In this document: positions 10,879-22,411 of the stretch, one piece after another | Numbering within the stretch: the first letter of the stretch is position 1 | Layout: the number at the start of each line of letters is the position of its first letter | Assembly: GCA_031772625.1 (NCBI GenBank) | Contig: CM062810.1 | Span: forward strand, 708,525,584 to 708,589,583 | DNA: 64,000 nucleotides | DNA from: Pinus tabuliformis | Lineage: Eukaryota > Streptophyta > Pinopsida > Pinales > Pinaceae | Direction of reading: 5' to 3' | Position numbers and translations under genes: made by a program | The notes under the pieces: model-generated | What the model saw: only the letters and a program-made list of their open reading frames with translations | Told to the model about the DNA's origin: nothing | The model's database searches: none

Positions 10879-13800
10879 AACAGAACATTACATTCACATT
10901 GCCTTCACAGGAGTGTTCTCTTAGTAATCCAACCATAATTAAAAATGGAGAGTAAATCCTTACATTGGTTTCAGCTTCTTAACCCTCAGATTTGCTTGTG
11001 CATTTCGAGGGTTAAGATCCAGTTAGATTCCATCATGTTGGTTCTAGTACAGGTGCATCCAGGCCTTCACAGAGACTAGAGCTTGCTTAGTGTCAGCTTC
11101 ATTGGATTTTGAGAAATTGCTATTTTTAGCAGTTTGCTTTTTTCCAGAAGCCAGAGATCCAGGGCCTGCATATCAGAGGTTATGGCATATTCTTCGTCCC
11201 CTCCAGTTTAGGATGTTGAGGAGCCTATTTTTGGTGAGATGGAACTAGTTTCACGACACCGCTGTTTTTCAGGGCTTGCATGTTTCTGAGAACATGTTTG
11301 GGTTCCTTGCAAAAAAGCAAGTCAAATGGAAATGCTTTCATTGAAATACAATATGTTTCCATTTTTAGCAGTGTCCGTTTTTGGATGTATTATATATGGC
11401 AGCATTTGCACGATTCTCTCCTTCATTTTCAGTCTTTCTTACTTTCTAAGAACTAGTCTGCGTTGTTTTATGTATGTCTAGAATTAATAGTTTCTATTCA
11501 TTGCAGGAATACGGTGTAATATTGTGGTTCCAGATTGCACTGCTGGAGTAGTTCTAGGATTCCAGTGGGCGGAAGAGGTTCAGCAGGCCAGTAAATCTTC
11601 TGTTTGTAACATGTAGCAGCGATATAATGGCAGGCCGAAGTGCTTATGTGTTGTACGCATGCTTAGCATCCATGATTAGCATCATTATTGTTATTTACAT
11701 GGGTTAATTTGCTTCTTCAGAGCTTTTTTAATATTGTTACGTTTTAATAACTTGGGTAAATGCAATATTTTGTGCTTTTTTGAGTTATCTAGTTTTGGGC
11801 CAATATTGAAAACGAGGACGGGCTTTTGTTATGTTCATTATAATACAAATCCTAATCTATACTTATCATATATATTACTTGCTACTTTTAAACCAAAGTT
11901 CATTTTTAGTTGGCATGTGCACCATGAGGTGTCTCACAGTTATATTATTTTTAGCAATGATCTACCCATCTCTTGTCATAGCCTAAATCACTATGCTTTT
12001 GACCTTTGTTCAAGGCAAAGTTTGTGGAAATTTGTCCTTAGTGTGCTTTTGAGTAGTTTACCTCTAGTTGTCCAATGTGTTGGCAATTTTGTAATAACAG
12101 ATTTTCAGTGGTTGGTAGTGTATTCCCTTTCGAAGTAGCATCCAGATTGAGTTTTACACAGGAAATAACAAGAGACTTAGGAAGGACTGTTGTACTGATT
12201 TTTTTCCGCATGTTTTTGTGGTACAGAATCATGTGACAATCGTAAAGTTACAGGAGCTTATTTAGATTGGCAGTTGATTTTTTCTAGGTACAATTAAAAC
12301 CTACTAAGGAGGACAATTTTATTTGTAAAGCTTAATTCAATAACAGACGTATGTGGAGGCAGCCCAACAATTTATAGCCAGATTGAAGTCATTCATTATG
12401 AAGATGTGTCGTTTAGTACCTTTAAATTTTAATTCTGAGATAAATTTGAATCAGCATAGAATTATTTACACCTCCCATGTGCTTGCTACAGGAAATTTAG
12501 AGTGTGTGTGGGGGATAAGGTGCAGTCTTACAAGCAGACCATGGTAATCTAATATGGATGCCTATAAGGGATGTGGATGTGCTCTAGGAAGTGGTAGTCA
12601 GGTAGTAACTGAATGAAGGAAAACTAGGACGATATTGTGTGTAAAGAGTTAAAGGCATTGCCTTGTTTACTAAGTAGAGTACTTACCATTTTCAGCAGAC
12701 CTATTCCATGTTTTCTTTATTTGAAATCTATTTTAATGGTTTAGCATGAGTTGCATGCAAGTGGCCACAAAGGAAAGTTTGATTGGCTGCTGCACTCCAT
12801 TGTTGATTGTCCATTAAAAACAAAATGCATGCAGACTTTCCTTTTCTTTGTGTGATCACTGATTATAAAGCATAAGTTGTTATTTTGATAAGATGATTTA
12901 GGCAAGTAAACAGTTGGAGGAGAGAAAGACCAGCGCTGAAATAGAGTATTGTTAAGAGATTCATCCTTGCGAAATTAACTTGAAGAACAGCATTCGTTGC
13001 CTGTAAATGCTCATCCAAATAGTAGACCAACACACACTAAGCAAGCATGATCCCGAGGTACATGTAGTGGTCGAGGACCAAATAGACACTCAAGTAGGCA
13101 AAGAGGATTCTAGGGCTTTCTAAAAGGAAATATGTTTTAATGAATTAGGCTTGAACTTTGATTAAAGGAGAGAAGAAGATTTATTTGCTAATGACATGGT
13201 TGGAAACTTGGAAGTGTTGGAGTTTTAATTTTATCTAATTTTAATAATTTATTGCAAGGATCGCCATGGTTTTTAGTTGCTGAAATAATCTTTGAAGAAG
13301 GGCTTGTTTGGTCCAATAAGAAGATGTTAGGGTGGAGGTGAAAGCCTCCCCAACTCGTGATGTAACCTTCAATTTTTGAAGGTGTTTGCTATTGCAATCG
13401 TTTTCTTAGGGTTGTCCACTCCGTGTTGAGGGCTGCCTTATCTAAGGAGGACGAATGAGTGTGACATGTTATGGTTCTGTTGATCTTGTGGTGAAATCAT
13501 ATTGAAGAATTGATTTGTTCTTCGCTGTTTGCTTAGTAAGAATGTTGTTTTGCTTCATCTACTTCATTTATGGTTTCATGGGTTGTTATCCTTTAATTCA
13601 TCATGGTGGCACATTATTGTTTAACTATAATTTCATGGTCGTGATGGTGCATGTTGTTTAAGGGCTCTCACTTATTCTTGCATAAATGAAAATCTGTTCT
13701 GGACTAATTATAGCACATCGTTGAATGGCTTAATTACACCTTCATTGTAATATTCAAACCCTTTTGTTTTTAGATCTTAATTCCATAGCCCAATTGGATA

Positions 13801-14013
13801 GGCAATCATCTTGACATGTTCCACCATCCCTTTATTTCTAAAAAACTTCTTAAGCATTCTTTTCTAAGGTTTCCCCCTATGTTAGAAAAGAACCAACGTA
13901 ATGTGAGAGGAAACACTGTTGTGGTTAAAGTGGGAAATCTTCCTAAGTCCCTATAGCATCCCAAAATACATCTACGACGACCCACGAGTATTGAACCTAA
14001 TGAGGAAAAACAT
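10879..14013. other. Unassigned stretch left of element C
   Basis: No LTR, pol or RNA gene was recognised in these 3.1 kb. The composition is less AT-extreme than other intergenic parts and includes pyrimidine-rich tracts followed by AG, as in introns. One exon-like segment is listed at 11508-11614. The right end (14009-14013, AACAT) is the target duplication of element C. Confidence 0.4.
11508..11614 (+). other. Possible terminal exon of an unrecognised gene
   Basis: A pyrimidine-rich stretch ends in TTCATTGCAG, a good plant 3' splice site. It is followed by an open frame reading GIRCNIVVPDCTAGVVLGFQ then WAEEVQQASKSS and a stop at about 11614. The peptide is short and I do not recognise it. 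No upstream exon or start was found. It could equally be a gene fragment carried by a transposon or chance. Confidence 0.2.
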
Positions 14014-14555
14014 TGTAACAGCCTTGGGCTAATTCCCCATTCATTGTAAATATTCTCTATTTTTTGTTTATACTTAAAAAAGAGGCTTGAGAATTGGGAC
14101 ACAGATTCTGGAGTTTGAAGAAGGAGGTTCCTTGGGACTAGAAGGAAGCTTGACTTATTTCATGACAACCATTGAGGGTTGCCAAGTGTGTCTTAAATGG
14201 ACTGGGTTTGCAAATTAATTGAGCAGGAAGACAAGACTGGAGAACCAAGACTGCATTGGGTAAATCTACAAGGCAGAAAGGACAAAGTTAAATGAGGAAA
14301 GGGTTGCATTGATAGATGGGGGACAAAGAAGGCATTTCGTCCACCAGGCAGACACAATCGAACCATTGTGGATGAGAAGGAACCGACAACAATGTCAGTT
14401 CACGCAACTAAAAGTGGTTGCAACAAAGTAATGGGCATCACACTCAGGGGGAGAGGAAAAATGACAAGGGCAGAGGACGAAATGGGGGAGATCCCTTCTG
14501 AGAAGAAAAAAAGGGACAGCAGGCACTGCAAGGGAGAGAGCTTATGCATAGAAAA

Positions 14556-16313
14556 TGTTAGCTCTGCTAAACTTTTCAATATTTGAAGGTCATAAGCAAG
14601 CCTGGCCGTGTTGTTGCTGTTCAAAGAGGGCTCTCATTTGTCATTCTTCTCCTGCTCCTTCACTTCGTTCACACTCCCATACCCCCCCGCTAGCCCTGTT
14701 TTCCTTCAAAAATCAACATGAACCTATATTTCACCATAAACCTGTATTTCCTTAAGCCCCAAGTGCTTAACCCACGAAATCGCGCCCATATAACCCTCTG
14801 CCACAATCGCAGTCGTCGATCGCACATCGCCCGATCCAACGGTCCTCGCCACGAGTAACCTGCACAGCTGCTTCCGCACCGTTTGATCTACTCCGCCGCA
14901 ATCGGACGACGTTCGCATCTCCCGATCCCGCGAATTGCCCGCCCATTAACCCGCGGGGAAAGCGGTTTGCCGCTAGTCCCATCTGCCACGCGTCATCACT
15001 TGAATGGAATCGCTGGCCTCTGTACGATTACCGCTCACCTTTGAAAGCGGTGCGATATACACCGCTTACCGGCCATTGTACCATCCCTGCTTGTTATCGC
15101 CCTTGCTACTCTTTCGCCTGATAGCCGTCGAATCTGTCCCCCCGCTATCCGACGGCTCACGATCGTCCATTCTCGTTTCTGCCCAATATCTTCTATAAAC
15201 CGATCTTCGCCGTCCATCTGCGAGATCTGATGGCTCATAATCACTCCGCCCCGCTTCCTCCCGATGCCTCCCGCCGAGAGATCCCCGCCGTTCATTCGTT
15301 TAATCTAACAGCTGATCTTCCTCCTCCATTCATCCGCCATGCAATCCTCTTATCCTCGACCTGTACCATGCAACCGAAGGACGAAGGCGGCCATCTATCA
15401 GTGTCTGGTGCATTACTACTTCAACTACTGCATTCAACGCACTGTGTACCCGAGAGGAAGAAGGACGACACCAAAGAAGAAACTTACATTCAACAGTTAA
15501 GGAATTTCATCCTTTATGACACTTCACCTACTCGAGGAGTACAACAGAGTACCAGAGAATGTCAAATTCATTCATTGAAGCAGCAGGTCGTAGCAGAGAC
15601 CCATATTAGATAGTTATAGTGGTTGGCGGTCCATTATGACCCCTCCGCGCATAGAATAGTAGAGCATTTTTGTAATCAACCTCTATATATACCCAGAAAC
15701 AAGATGTAATGAGGGTTGATGGTTGTTGCTCTGATGTAAGGTTCAACTTCTGGAGACTGTAACTACTGTGATACTTGTAGCGTCTGGTCTTCATTTTCAA
15801 CTAATACAAGTTTCTTTTGCTGCTAATTGTTCACTTTCCATTTTTACTCTGTTCTAGGTTGTGCTTGTTATGTATTTTTCATGTGCTCTTGATGTTTAGC
15901 ATTAGAGGGGTTGTCATCTCACCTCTGTGTTAGAATCTAGTATGTATCATTGAATGTGCTATGCAAGTTTTTGTTTACTTAGTGCCAGAGAGCTGTCATC
16001 TTGTCTGTGCATTAGGAAATAGATTTGCAGACCTCTTTACTGGTTGCAGCCGGCCATCACATGGTTTGTGCATTTGCTGGTGTGGTCAGTATTCTCCATG
16101 TTCACCTAATCCTCAAACTGTGAGTAATTGGTGGTCTAAAGCCTTGTAGTCTGGGGGTGTTCACCGATGTCTGGAGTTAAGCATAGTAGAAGTGGTTATC
16201 TAGCTTGGACAAGCATCATTCCTTCCATTCATCCATCTCCAACATTTTTGTTGAGTTTGTAATGTTCCGCATCTCTGAGATACAACCTAGGAGAGTTTCT
16301 CGGGGTGATCACA
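14556..16313 (+). repeat. Solo LTR F (1758 bp) with TSD GAAAA
   Basis: Comparison with the uninterrupted LTR at about 39770 shows an extra block here that starts TGTTAGCTCTGC and ends GTGATCACA, flanked by GAAAA on both sides (14551-14555 and 16314-16318). TG...CA ends and a 5-bp duplication identify an LTR retrotransposon product, most simply a solo LTR. Its left half is unusually GC-rich and rich in CG dinucleotides for this window. A TATA motif (CTATATATA) lies at 15683, giving plus orientation. No coding domain was recognised; the open frame of 127 codons at 15230-15613 has no family resemblance I can name. Confidence 0.7.
15683..15691 (+). promoter_or_regulatory. TATA box in LTR F
   Basis: CTATATATA is followed by a transcript-like region with ATGTAATGAGGG and later AATACAAG, an arrangement usual for the U3/R boundary of plant LTRs. 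Only sequence resemblance supports it. Confidence 0.4.
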
Positions 16314-16362
16314 GAAAAAATTCCCACAGATGGATGGAGAGAAATTATGATGTAGCGTGATG

Positions 16363-17295
16363 TGTGAAAATTTCTAAAACGAAATTCTACTACAGTAATT
16401 GATTTATGTCTCCTACTTATTTTCCACAATAAATTATTTACAAAACCCTTTAGTAAACATCAAAGTAAATTCTATTGTAGTTGTCACATAATAGCATAGA
16501 GAAAAGAATAATGAAATACAAGCACAAGAATCAATCACATCAACACGGTTATTTTTGGACAATAGTCCTCGAAAAAACCTAATGCGGGAAAATCGGTGCA
16601 ACAGATGAGGGTTTATTTATTATTCTTCAGCAACAATCTCTTTACAAGGAATGATTTGCAGAACATAGAGAAATCTCTAAGAAAACACTTGAGATAATTT
16701 TGCTCCACCTTTGGAGAAATTCTGACACCTAAGAGACCCTCCGGCCTCCATTGCATCACCTTTGCATCATCTCTACATGAGGACTACATCCCTTGCTGCA
16801 CTACTTCTCTGAGTTGTCCCTCTAATGCACTACGTCCCCTCCTCTCCAGTCTCTCACTGATGCTTATACCCTCCTCTTCCTTCACCTTGCAACTCTCCCT
16901 CTGAAATCGAACTCTTACTCCTTGAGAATCGATTTCCCTCGGGTTACTGAGTATTTACCCAATGTGTTTCCAAATGACTCTCAAGTCTTCCTTTATACTT
17001 TTCCTGTTGAGATATCAACGGTTGTGATCTAATCTCTAATCAACAGTTAAGATTAAATTAGATTTGATCCTCGTCTCTTAGAAGCTTCTCACCCATATTT
17101 TCATTAATACCCATTAATATTTTAATTTCGAAGTTTAGACCTAGGAACCCCATTAAAAATATTAATTATTTTAATAAAATACAATATTGGTGGAATTTCT
17201 CCAAACGATTTCTGGGTCTTGGAGATCTCATGTGTTTTAGCCCCTCCACAAAATTTTGGAGCTAGATCACATACGATGCTACCCAAAAATCAACA
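16363..17295 (-). repeat. Solo copia LTR, family B
   Basis: The 933 bases match the LTR at 2703-3643 from TGTGAAAATTTC to ..CAAAAATCAACA. Neither side has element internal sequence; both flanks continue element C LTR (compare 39776-39860, the equivalent empty site). It is therefore a solo LTR formed by recombination between two LTRs. The flanking pentamers TGATG and TGACA match at only three positions, so the duplication has decayed or the ends are off by a base. Confidence 0.8.
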
Positions 17296-17581
17296 TGACA
17301 CAGGAAACACAATAGAATAAACACGATAGAAGAAAAATCAGTACTGCTTTTAGAACACAAGTAGCAGATTCATTCTTTTGTTGTGCATTGGGAGGTGGAA
17401 GAATAGCTCTCAGGTGAGGATAATAGTCTTTGGATCCCCTTGTGAGACTGGAGGGTGAAGATGGTTTTCTTTGGATTCCCACAACATGGGTGGAGGCTTG
17501 TGCCTTTGATTCTTGGGAAGACAATTCTTTAGCCCCCTCCCCTACCCCCTCTGCTTGTTTTCTTGGTTTACAGTGAGCTCT

Positions 17582-17884
17582 ATATTCCCTCGTTGCTTTG
17601 AGGGTGGAGGCACAGCCTGTGGATTCCCTTACTTATTGAGGGTGGAGATGTAGCCTCTTGAATCCCTTGTTGCTTTGAGGGTGAAGGCACAACCTTTGGA
17701 TTCCCTTGCTGATTGAGGGTGGAGGTGTAGCCTCCGGAATACCTTATTGCTTTCAGGGTGGAGTACAACCCCTGGATTCCCTTGTTATTTTAGGGTGGAG
17801 ACACAACCCTCTGGATTCCCTTGTTGCTTAGAGGGTGGAGGCATAGCCTCTTTGATTCCCTTATTGATTAAGGGTGGAGGTATA
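17582..17884 (+). repeat. 39-bp minisatellite in element C 5' LTR (left part)
   Basis: Monomers of 38-40 bases alternate between two forms, one with TTGCTTTGAGGGTGGAGGCA and one with TTGATTGAGGGTGGAGGTGT, each linked by a CCTYTGGATTCCCTTG block. About seven or eight units remain here, and the array is cut at GGTATA by copia D and resumes at 32219. The same array, about twelve units, is in the 3' LTR at 40083-40560. The minus-strand open frames across it are repeat artefacts. Confidence 0.85.
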
Positions 17885-18308
17885 TGTTAAAATTGGCAAC
17901 TAGGGTCAAACTCCATGTGGTTCATCTTATTTTTGGAAACTGATATTTTTCTTGGATTCCTCTCATTGAGAGGTGTAGGATTGATCTAAAGATCATCCGA
18001 TTCCAATAAGTATTCATGGAGATATGAATTTATTTGTGTTATGGGACAATTCATCAAGGTCGACCAGCGACCAAATTGCCCCCACTTGTGCTCAACGCTT
18101 TAGTATAAATAGAGGTGCCTTGAAGGTCATTTGAACACACACTTCTTGTGATCTCCTCCTCTCCACTTGTCTTGGGATTTGGTGGGAGGAGAGATCCTAA
18201 GAATACAATGCTACCCTAATGGAGATGATGCCCTAAAACAAAGTCATAGAGATGATGCCCTAAAAAGCAGTCATGGAGGAGACTTCTATAGTGAAACAAG
18301 GAGAAGTT

Positions 18309-19442
18309 TGTTGAAGTTTCTAAGTTTACTTAGTTAGAAACCCTCCATGCATTTTATCTGATTTATTTCTACCTACTTGTTATTTTCCTTAACAAGTTAT
18401 TTACAATGTAAATACTGAAAATAAACACTAGTCGATCATCAACATATTACAGATTAGCAACTAAAAAGAAACAGAAACAAACACACCATATGACACCATT
18501 ATTTTTGGACTAATGTCCCGAAAAAATCCAATGTGGAAAAGTCGGTGCAACTATCTAAGGGTTTTCTTATTAAGCAATATTAGAGTAAAATCTAGGTGCC
18601 GAAACTGGCCTACCCAACATAGAATTTCCTTGGCAGTAATAACTCTCAGTTTCTGACAAATCTACTGGTTGAAACTCCGGATAATCTTTCCGATAGCTAC
18701 TTAGCACCAATCTGCCCTAGAAACCCTGGCTAATCCTTCTAGTAGCTACTCAGCACCAATCTGCCCCAGAAACCCCAACATCTGCCCAATCTGGACTGCG
18801 CCAGCCTCTCCTAGCCCAGTGCTGGCCCTGCGTCAACCCCTAGAGGCCCTGTGTCAGCTCTCTGACCCTCTACGTCAGCTACGCTAGCCTCTATGGTGCT
18901 CTGCGCAACACTTAGCTGTCTCTACGTGGCCCTGTGTGAGCACTGGTTGCTCCTGCGTCACTCTATCTAGTTGCTCTGCTGCTCTCCTGACACTGTCTTT
19001 GCCTCTCTGTCTCTCTGTACTCAATGCCCCTCAGCTGCTCTCCAATCACCGATTCTATCTCTCTTAGCAAACCCCGCTCTAGGGAATAGAATGACTGATC
19101 ACTCTGGTGTATCCTCCAAGTGACCCTCAAGCCTCTTCTTATACTTTTCCTGTTGACATCTCAACGGCCGAGATTAAGTCCCTAATCAACGGCTAAGATT
19201 AGATCTGGCTTGATCCATGTATTTTGGACCATTCTAACACAGATTCATATAAATACACATTAATATTTTATTTTCCCCAAGTTTAGACTTAGGGACTCCA
19301 TAAAAAATATTAATTATTTTAATATCTCCTGATCTATTTAGAATCTGCCCAAACCCTTTCTGGGTATTGAAGATCTCATGTGCCCCAACCTCTCCACCAA
19401 ATTTCGTGGCTAGAGCACATTTGATGCTACCCCAAATCAACA
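18309..19442 (-). repeat. Element A 3' LTR (1134 bp)
   Basis: TGTTGAAGTTTC to ..CCCCAAATCAACA. On the minus strand a TATA-like AAAAGTATAAGAAG lies near 19135-19150, which puts the GCGTCA-rich block at about 18790-18970 downstream, in the transcribed part. Flank AGTT occurs at 18305-18308. Confidence 0.85.
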
Positions 19443-20215
19443 CTCCATCTTAGCGAGGACTGTGCTCTAGCAATACTCCTCACTGAGTATTACTCTGATC
19501 ATTCGGCATCGGTACTATGCTAGGACTTCCTGCCCAACATCGTCTGCACTGCTGCATCCTGTACTACTACCCATGATTTTGCCATTGCCACTGTTGCATC
19601 TGTACGAAAACTCCCTCTGCATCCGTGTTGTTGCTGGTCCTTTCTCCCAGCAGTGCATCTGCACTGCACCTCCTCTCATCATGTTGCATCATGCTGCCCA
19701 CTGCTGCACTGCAACTCAGTTACTGAGAAGTAAGTAACTGATCTCCCAATCTGACCTCCTTGTTGGGCTAGAGACACCCACTGATGTTGAATCTCCCTTT
19801 GTCACTGACAAGTGCTCCCTCTCTGACCTCTGTGCTATTGCAGCAACACCCTGCATCTCGCACCGTTGTACACCTCTCTGTGCCATCTTGCACTGGTGCA
19901 AAACTCCTGTGCCTCTCGCACTGCTGCAGCCTGCTAGCCTCGCGCTGTCTTGCGATCCCTGCACTGTAGCTCTCTCTGTTGCTCCATCCGCATCCGTGTC
20001 TACCCGACTCAGCCAGTCCTGCTACTCCTCTTCGGGGCTCCCATAACAAGGTCTAATCCAAGAGGCTGGGTACCTCGAGGATCCTGCCCCTCATCCCCTG
20101 TAGTCCGCCTGACTACAGCTCGATGTCTCCCCACTTTCGCTCGAGTGGTACGTGTGCACTCATGGCATAGTCATCGTCTGTCAAAACTTCCTTCTCTGCC
20201 CTTGCTGACGCTGTC

Positions 20216-20979
20216 TTAGGTCTCGGAAGACACTCCCTTACTCTTCTTCCTTAGACACTGGGTCACATTATGACCCAGCTCCCCACAGTGGAAGCACTTG
20301 ATATTGGAGAGGTCTTTCTTCTTCTGCTTCTCTTGCTTTCCCTCAGATGCTAGGGCCACGTCTTCCTCCTCCTGCTTGACCTTGATCCCCTTGCTGCTGC
20401 TACCCATCTTTGACTGCCGTCTGATCTCTTCCTGGCAAAGTGCTGCCCGCATCTCGTCCCAAGGTGGAAGTGTCCCTCTACCTAGTATACTCTGGACAAA
20501 TACTTCCTAGTCTTTTGAGAAACATTCAAGGTTGTCCTCACCATTAGTTCCTGATTTGGTGTCACCCCTATAGCAGTCATCTGGGCTCGGATCTCATTCA
20601 GTCCTCTAAGGATGGTGTCAATCAATTGTCCCTTCTTCATCTGATACGACCTCATCTGATTCTCAAGCAACATTTTTCTCTGCACAGAAGTATGCTGGTA
20701 CAGCTTCTTGAGAGCCTCCCACATCTCAAATGTTATTTCCTTCTCAGCTATGTGTGGTACTACATGATCCTTGACCCTGTCAAGGATAATGCTCTTGGCC
20801 CTAGCCATTGCCTCCTTGTACCTGTCATTATCACTAGGGTTGACTGGGACAACGATTACCTTTAGGGCAAAGTTCTTGAAACGATTCATGTCAAGTACGG
20901 ATAAGATTCTAGCCTTCCAGACTACGAAGTTCAATGCTCCGTCCAGTCTATCTTGGTCTCTTACTCCATGTAGTGCCAT
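20216..20979 (-). pseudogene. Copia Gag with CCHC knuckle, frameshifted
   Basis: The first 165 codons (20979-20482) read as a copia-type Gag (UBN2/PF14223-like): LDGALNFVVWKARILSVLD, DRVKDHVVPHIAEKEITFEMWEALKKLYQ, then NQMRSYQMKKGQLIDTILRGLNEI. The frame then slips: a different frame carries a TRP-to-stop change followed by VFVQSILGRGTLPPWDEM, and 20452-20216 continues with a lysine-rich linker and the zinc knuckle CFHCGELGHNVTQC (CX2CX4HX4C). Gag forms the virus-like particle and packages RNA. This copy needs one frameshift and one stop explained away, so it is probably inactive. No protease or RT follows. Confidence 0.85.
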
Positions 20980-21295
20980 GATGCTCCTCTACTTCCCTCC
21001 CGGAAGTTCTATGTTCGACTTCTCTAGTCTCTACTTCCCATCTGGAAGTTCTTTTCTGGACCCCCTCTGAGTCCTGATTTCCCTCCTCGGAATCCTTCTG
21101 CCACTTGTCGAGATGCCCCCTACTCTGATCATCTTGTGTAACTACACCACTGATCTGAGTTCCTCGACTAGAAACCCTCGGTAGCAAGTCCTCTGGCCTT
21201 GCTCTGTCAGGTACTGTTCTGACTACATTACCTCACCAGCTCCACTCTGCAATATTCCTACAGCCTTCTAAACCTTAGCAACTTCCTATCTGTGG

Positions 21296-21490
21296 ACTGC
21301 GTCAGCCCCTCTTTGCATCACGCTGGCCCTGCGTCACCACGGATGGGTCTGCGTCAACCCTCTGGCCCTCTGCATTAGCAATGCTGGCCTCTTTGAGGCT
21401 CTACGTAGCTCCCGGCTGCCTCTGCATGGCCCTGCGTGAGCCCTGGATGGCTCTGCATCACTCTCCTTGGCTATTGTGCTGCTAGAAACA
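21296..21490. repeat. LTR-like TGCGTCA-rich block in element A leader
   Basis: Units such as GACTGCGTCAGCCCC, CTGCGTCACCACGG and CTGCGTCAACCCTCTGG repeat here as they do inside the family A LTRs (360-560, 18790-18970). Here they lie in the untranslated leader between PBS and gag, so part of the LTR sequence is present a second time inside the element. Confidence 0.6.
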
Positions 21491-21576
21491 TCTTCTATCA
21501 CCTCTGGACAGCTGTTTTCTGCTGCTATTGCTCCGCTCGGCTGATATCCTTTAGTCCTCCTGTTATCTGCAATCAC

Positions 21577-21588
21577 CCTTTGATACCA
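21577..21588 (-). other. Primer-binding site of element A
   Basis: The minus strand reads TGGTATCAAAGG immediately after the LTR end, the initiator-Met type with an A where the standard has G. Element D has the same variant at 27483. Confidence 0.8.
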
Positions 21589-21725
21589 TTTTGAAGTTTC
21601 TAAGTTAACTTAGTTAGAAACCCTCCATGCACTTTATCTGATTTATTTCTACCTACTTGTTATTTGCCTTAACAAGTTATTTACAATGTAAATACTGAAA
21701 ATAAACACTAGTGCATGCTCAACAT

Positions 21726-22370
21726 TGATCCAGGTGGATGTTGGTGGCCACCCACCAACCCATTTGGACCCCCACAACTGTCTCTTTCAGTCTTTTCAGT
21801 TTCCTTAATTGTAGCACAACTTACTATTTTTAGCAGTTTTTCGGGTCCTAAACTTCCGGAGCCGTTTTGAGGCCCTAAACGATGTTTTTTTGGGAATCTG
21901 GGGGCAACATGGGTCTATAGACCAATGTTGCCCTTCCCAAAGTGGTAGTGCTCGGATAGATCTTTCTAACGAGCTATTGTACACGTCAAACGGAGATCGT
22001 ATGCCAAAGTTACGACCCCGGGAAATTGATGTACCAATTTACCCAAACGGGGCCCACAATTTGGCGTTTCATCTTCTAGGGTTAGGTTTCGGGATGTGAA
22101 GGGTTTTCCATTGTTTCTCAACAATAAATAGGCCTTCGAGCCTCATTGTAACACAGTTGGGAACAGTTCAGAGGCATGTAGCCGCACATCTCTTCTCAGA
22201 GATAGCTACCATCGCCCTAACTGGTTTATTTCCATTTCTGGTTGTATTCAGTATTTTCCATTAATGAAATGAATCATTATTTCCGTTGCATCTATGTGTT
22301 TATGGTTATTGCATCTCTGTATTTATGGTTATCTCTGTAATCTATTGCGTTCCTGTCTAAATCCGGATTA
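21726..22370 (+). repeat. Element E 5' LTR (645 bp)
   Basis: It runs from TGATCCAGG to CCGGATTA. The ends mirror imperfectly (TGATCC against GGATTA), so the canonical CA end has become TA in both copies. A TATA-like AATAAATAGG lies at 22123-22132, followed by the transcript-like GCCTTCGAGCCTCATTGTAA. Confidence 0.95.
22123..22132 (+). promoter_or_regulatory. Putative TATA element of element E LTR
   Basis: ACAATAAATAGGCC sits about 240 bases before the LTR end, leaving a plausible R-U5. No other good TATA motif is seen in this LTR. Confidence 0.4.
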
Positions 22371-22371
22371 G

Positions 22372-22385
22372 TGGTATCAGAGCGG
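22372..22385 (+). other. Primer-binding site of element E
   Basis: TGGTATCAGAGCGG begins one base after the LTR and matches the initiator-Met PBS over its first 12 bases. Confidence 0.9.
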
Positions 22386-22411
22386 TCTGCTTTTTCTCTG
22401 TTTTTCTTTGC

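Noticed and set aside
15230-15613. 127-codon frame in solo LTR F as a host gene
   Set aside because: It has no recognisable domain or splice context and is inside an LTR-bounded block. I list the block only.
16140-16210. Resemblance to part of 5S rRNA (GGAGTTAAGCATAGTAG)
   Set aside because: Only a short stretch matches, the box A/C spacing of a 5S gene is absent, and it lies at the end of LTR F.
17580-17768. Open frame of repeated SKQQGI-type residues
   Set aside because: It is a translation of the 39-bp minisatellite, whose unit length is a multiple of three.
21890-22099. 69-codon frame present identically in both element E LTRs
   Set aside because: It lies in U3 before the TATA motif, has no recognised motif, and its identity in both LTRs follows from recent insertion, not from coding constraint.
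22372-22385. TGGTATCAGAGC-type sequences as tRNA gene fragments
   Set aside because: They lie exactly next to LTR ends and are primer-binding sites complementary to tRNA 3' ends. No cloverleaf sequence is present.
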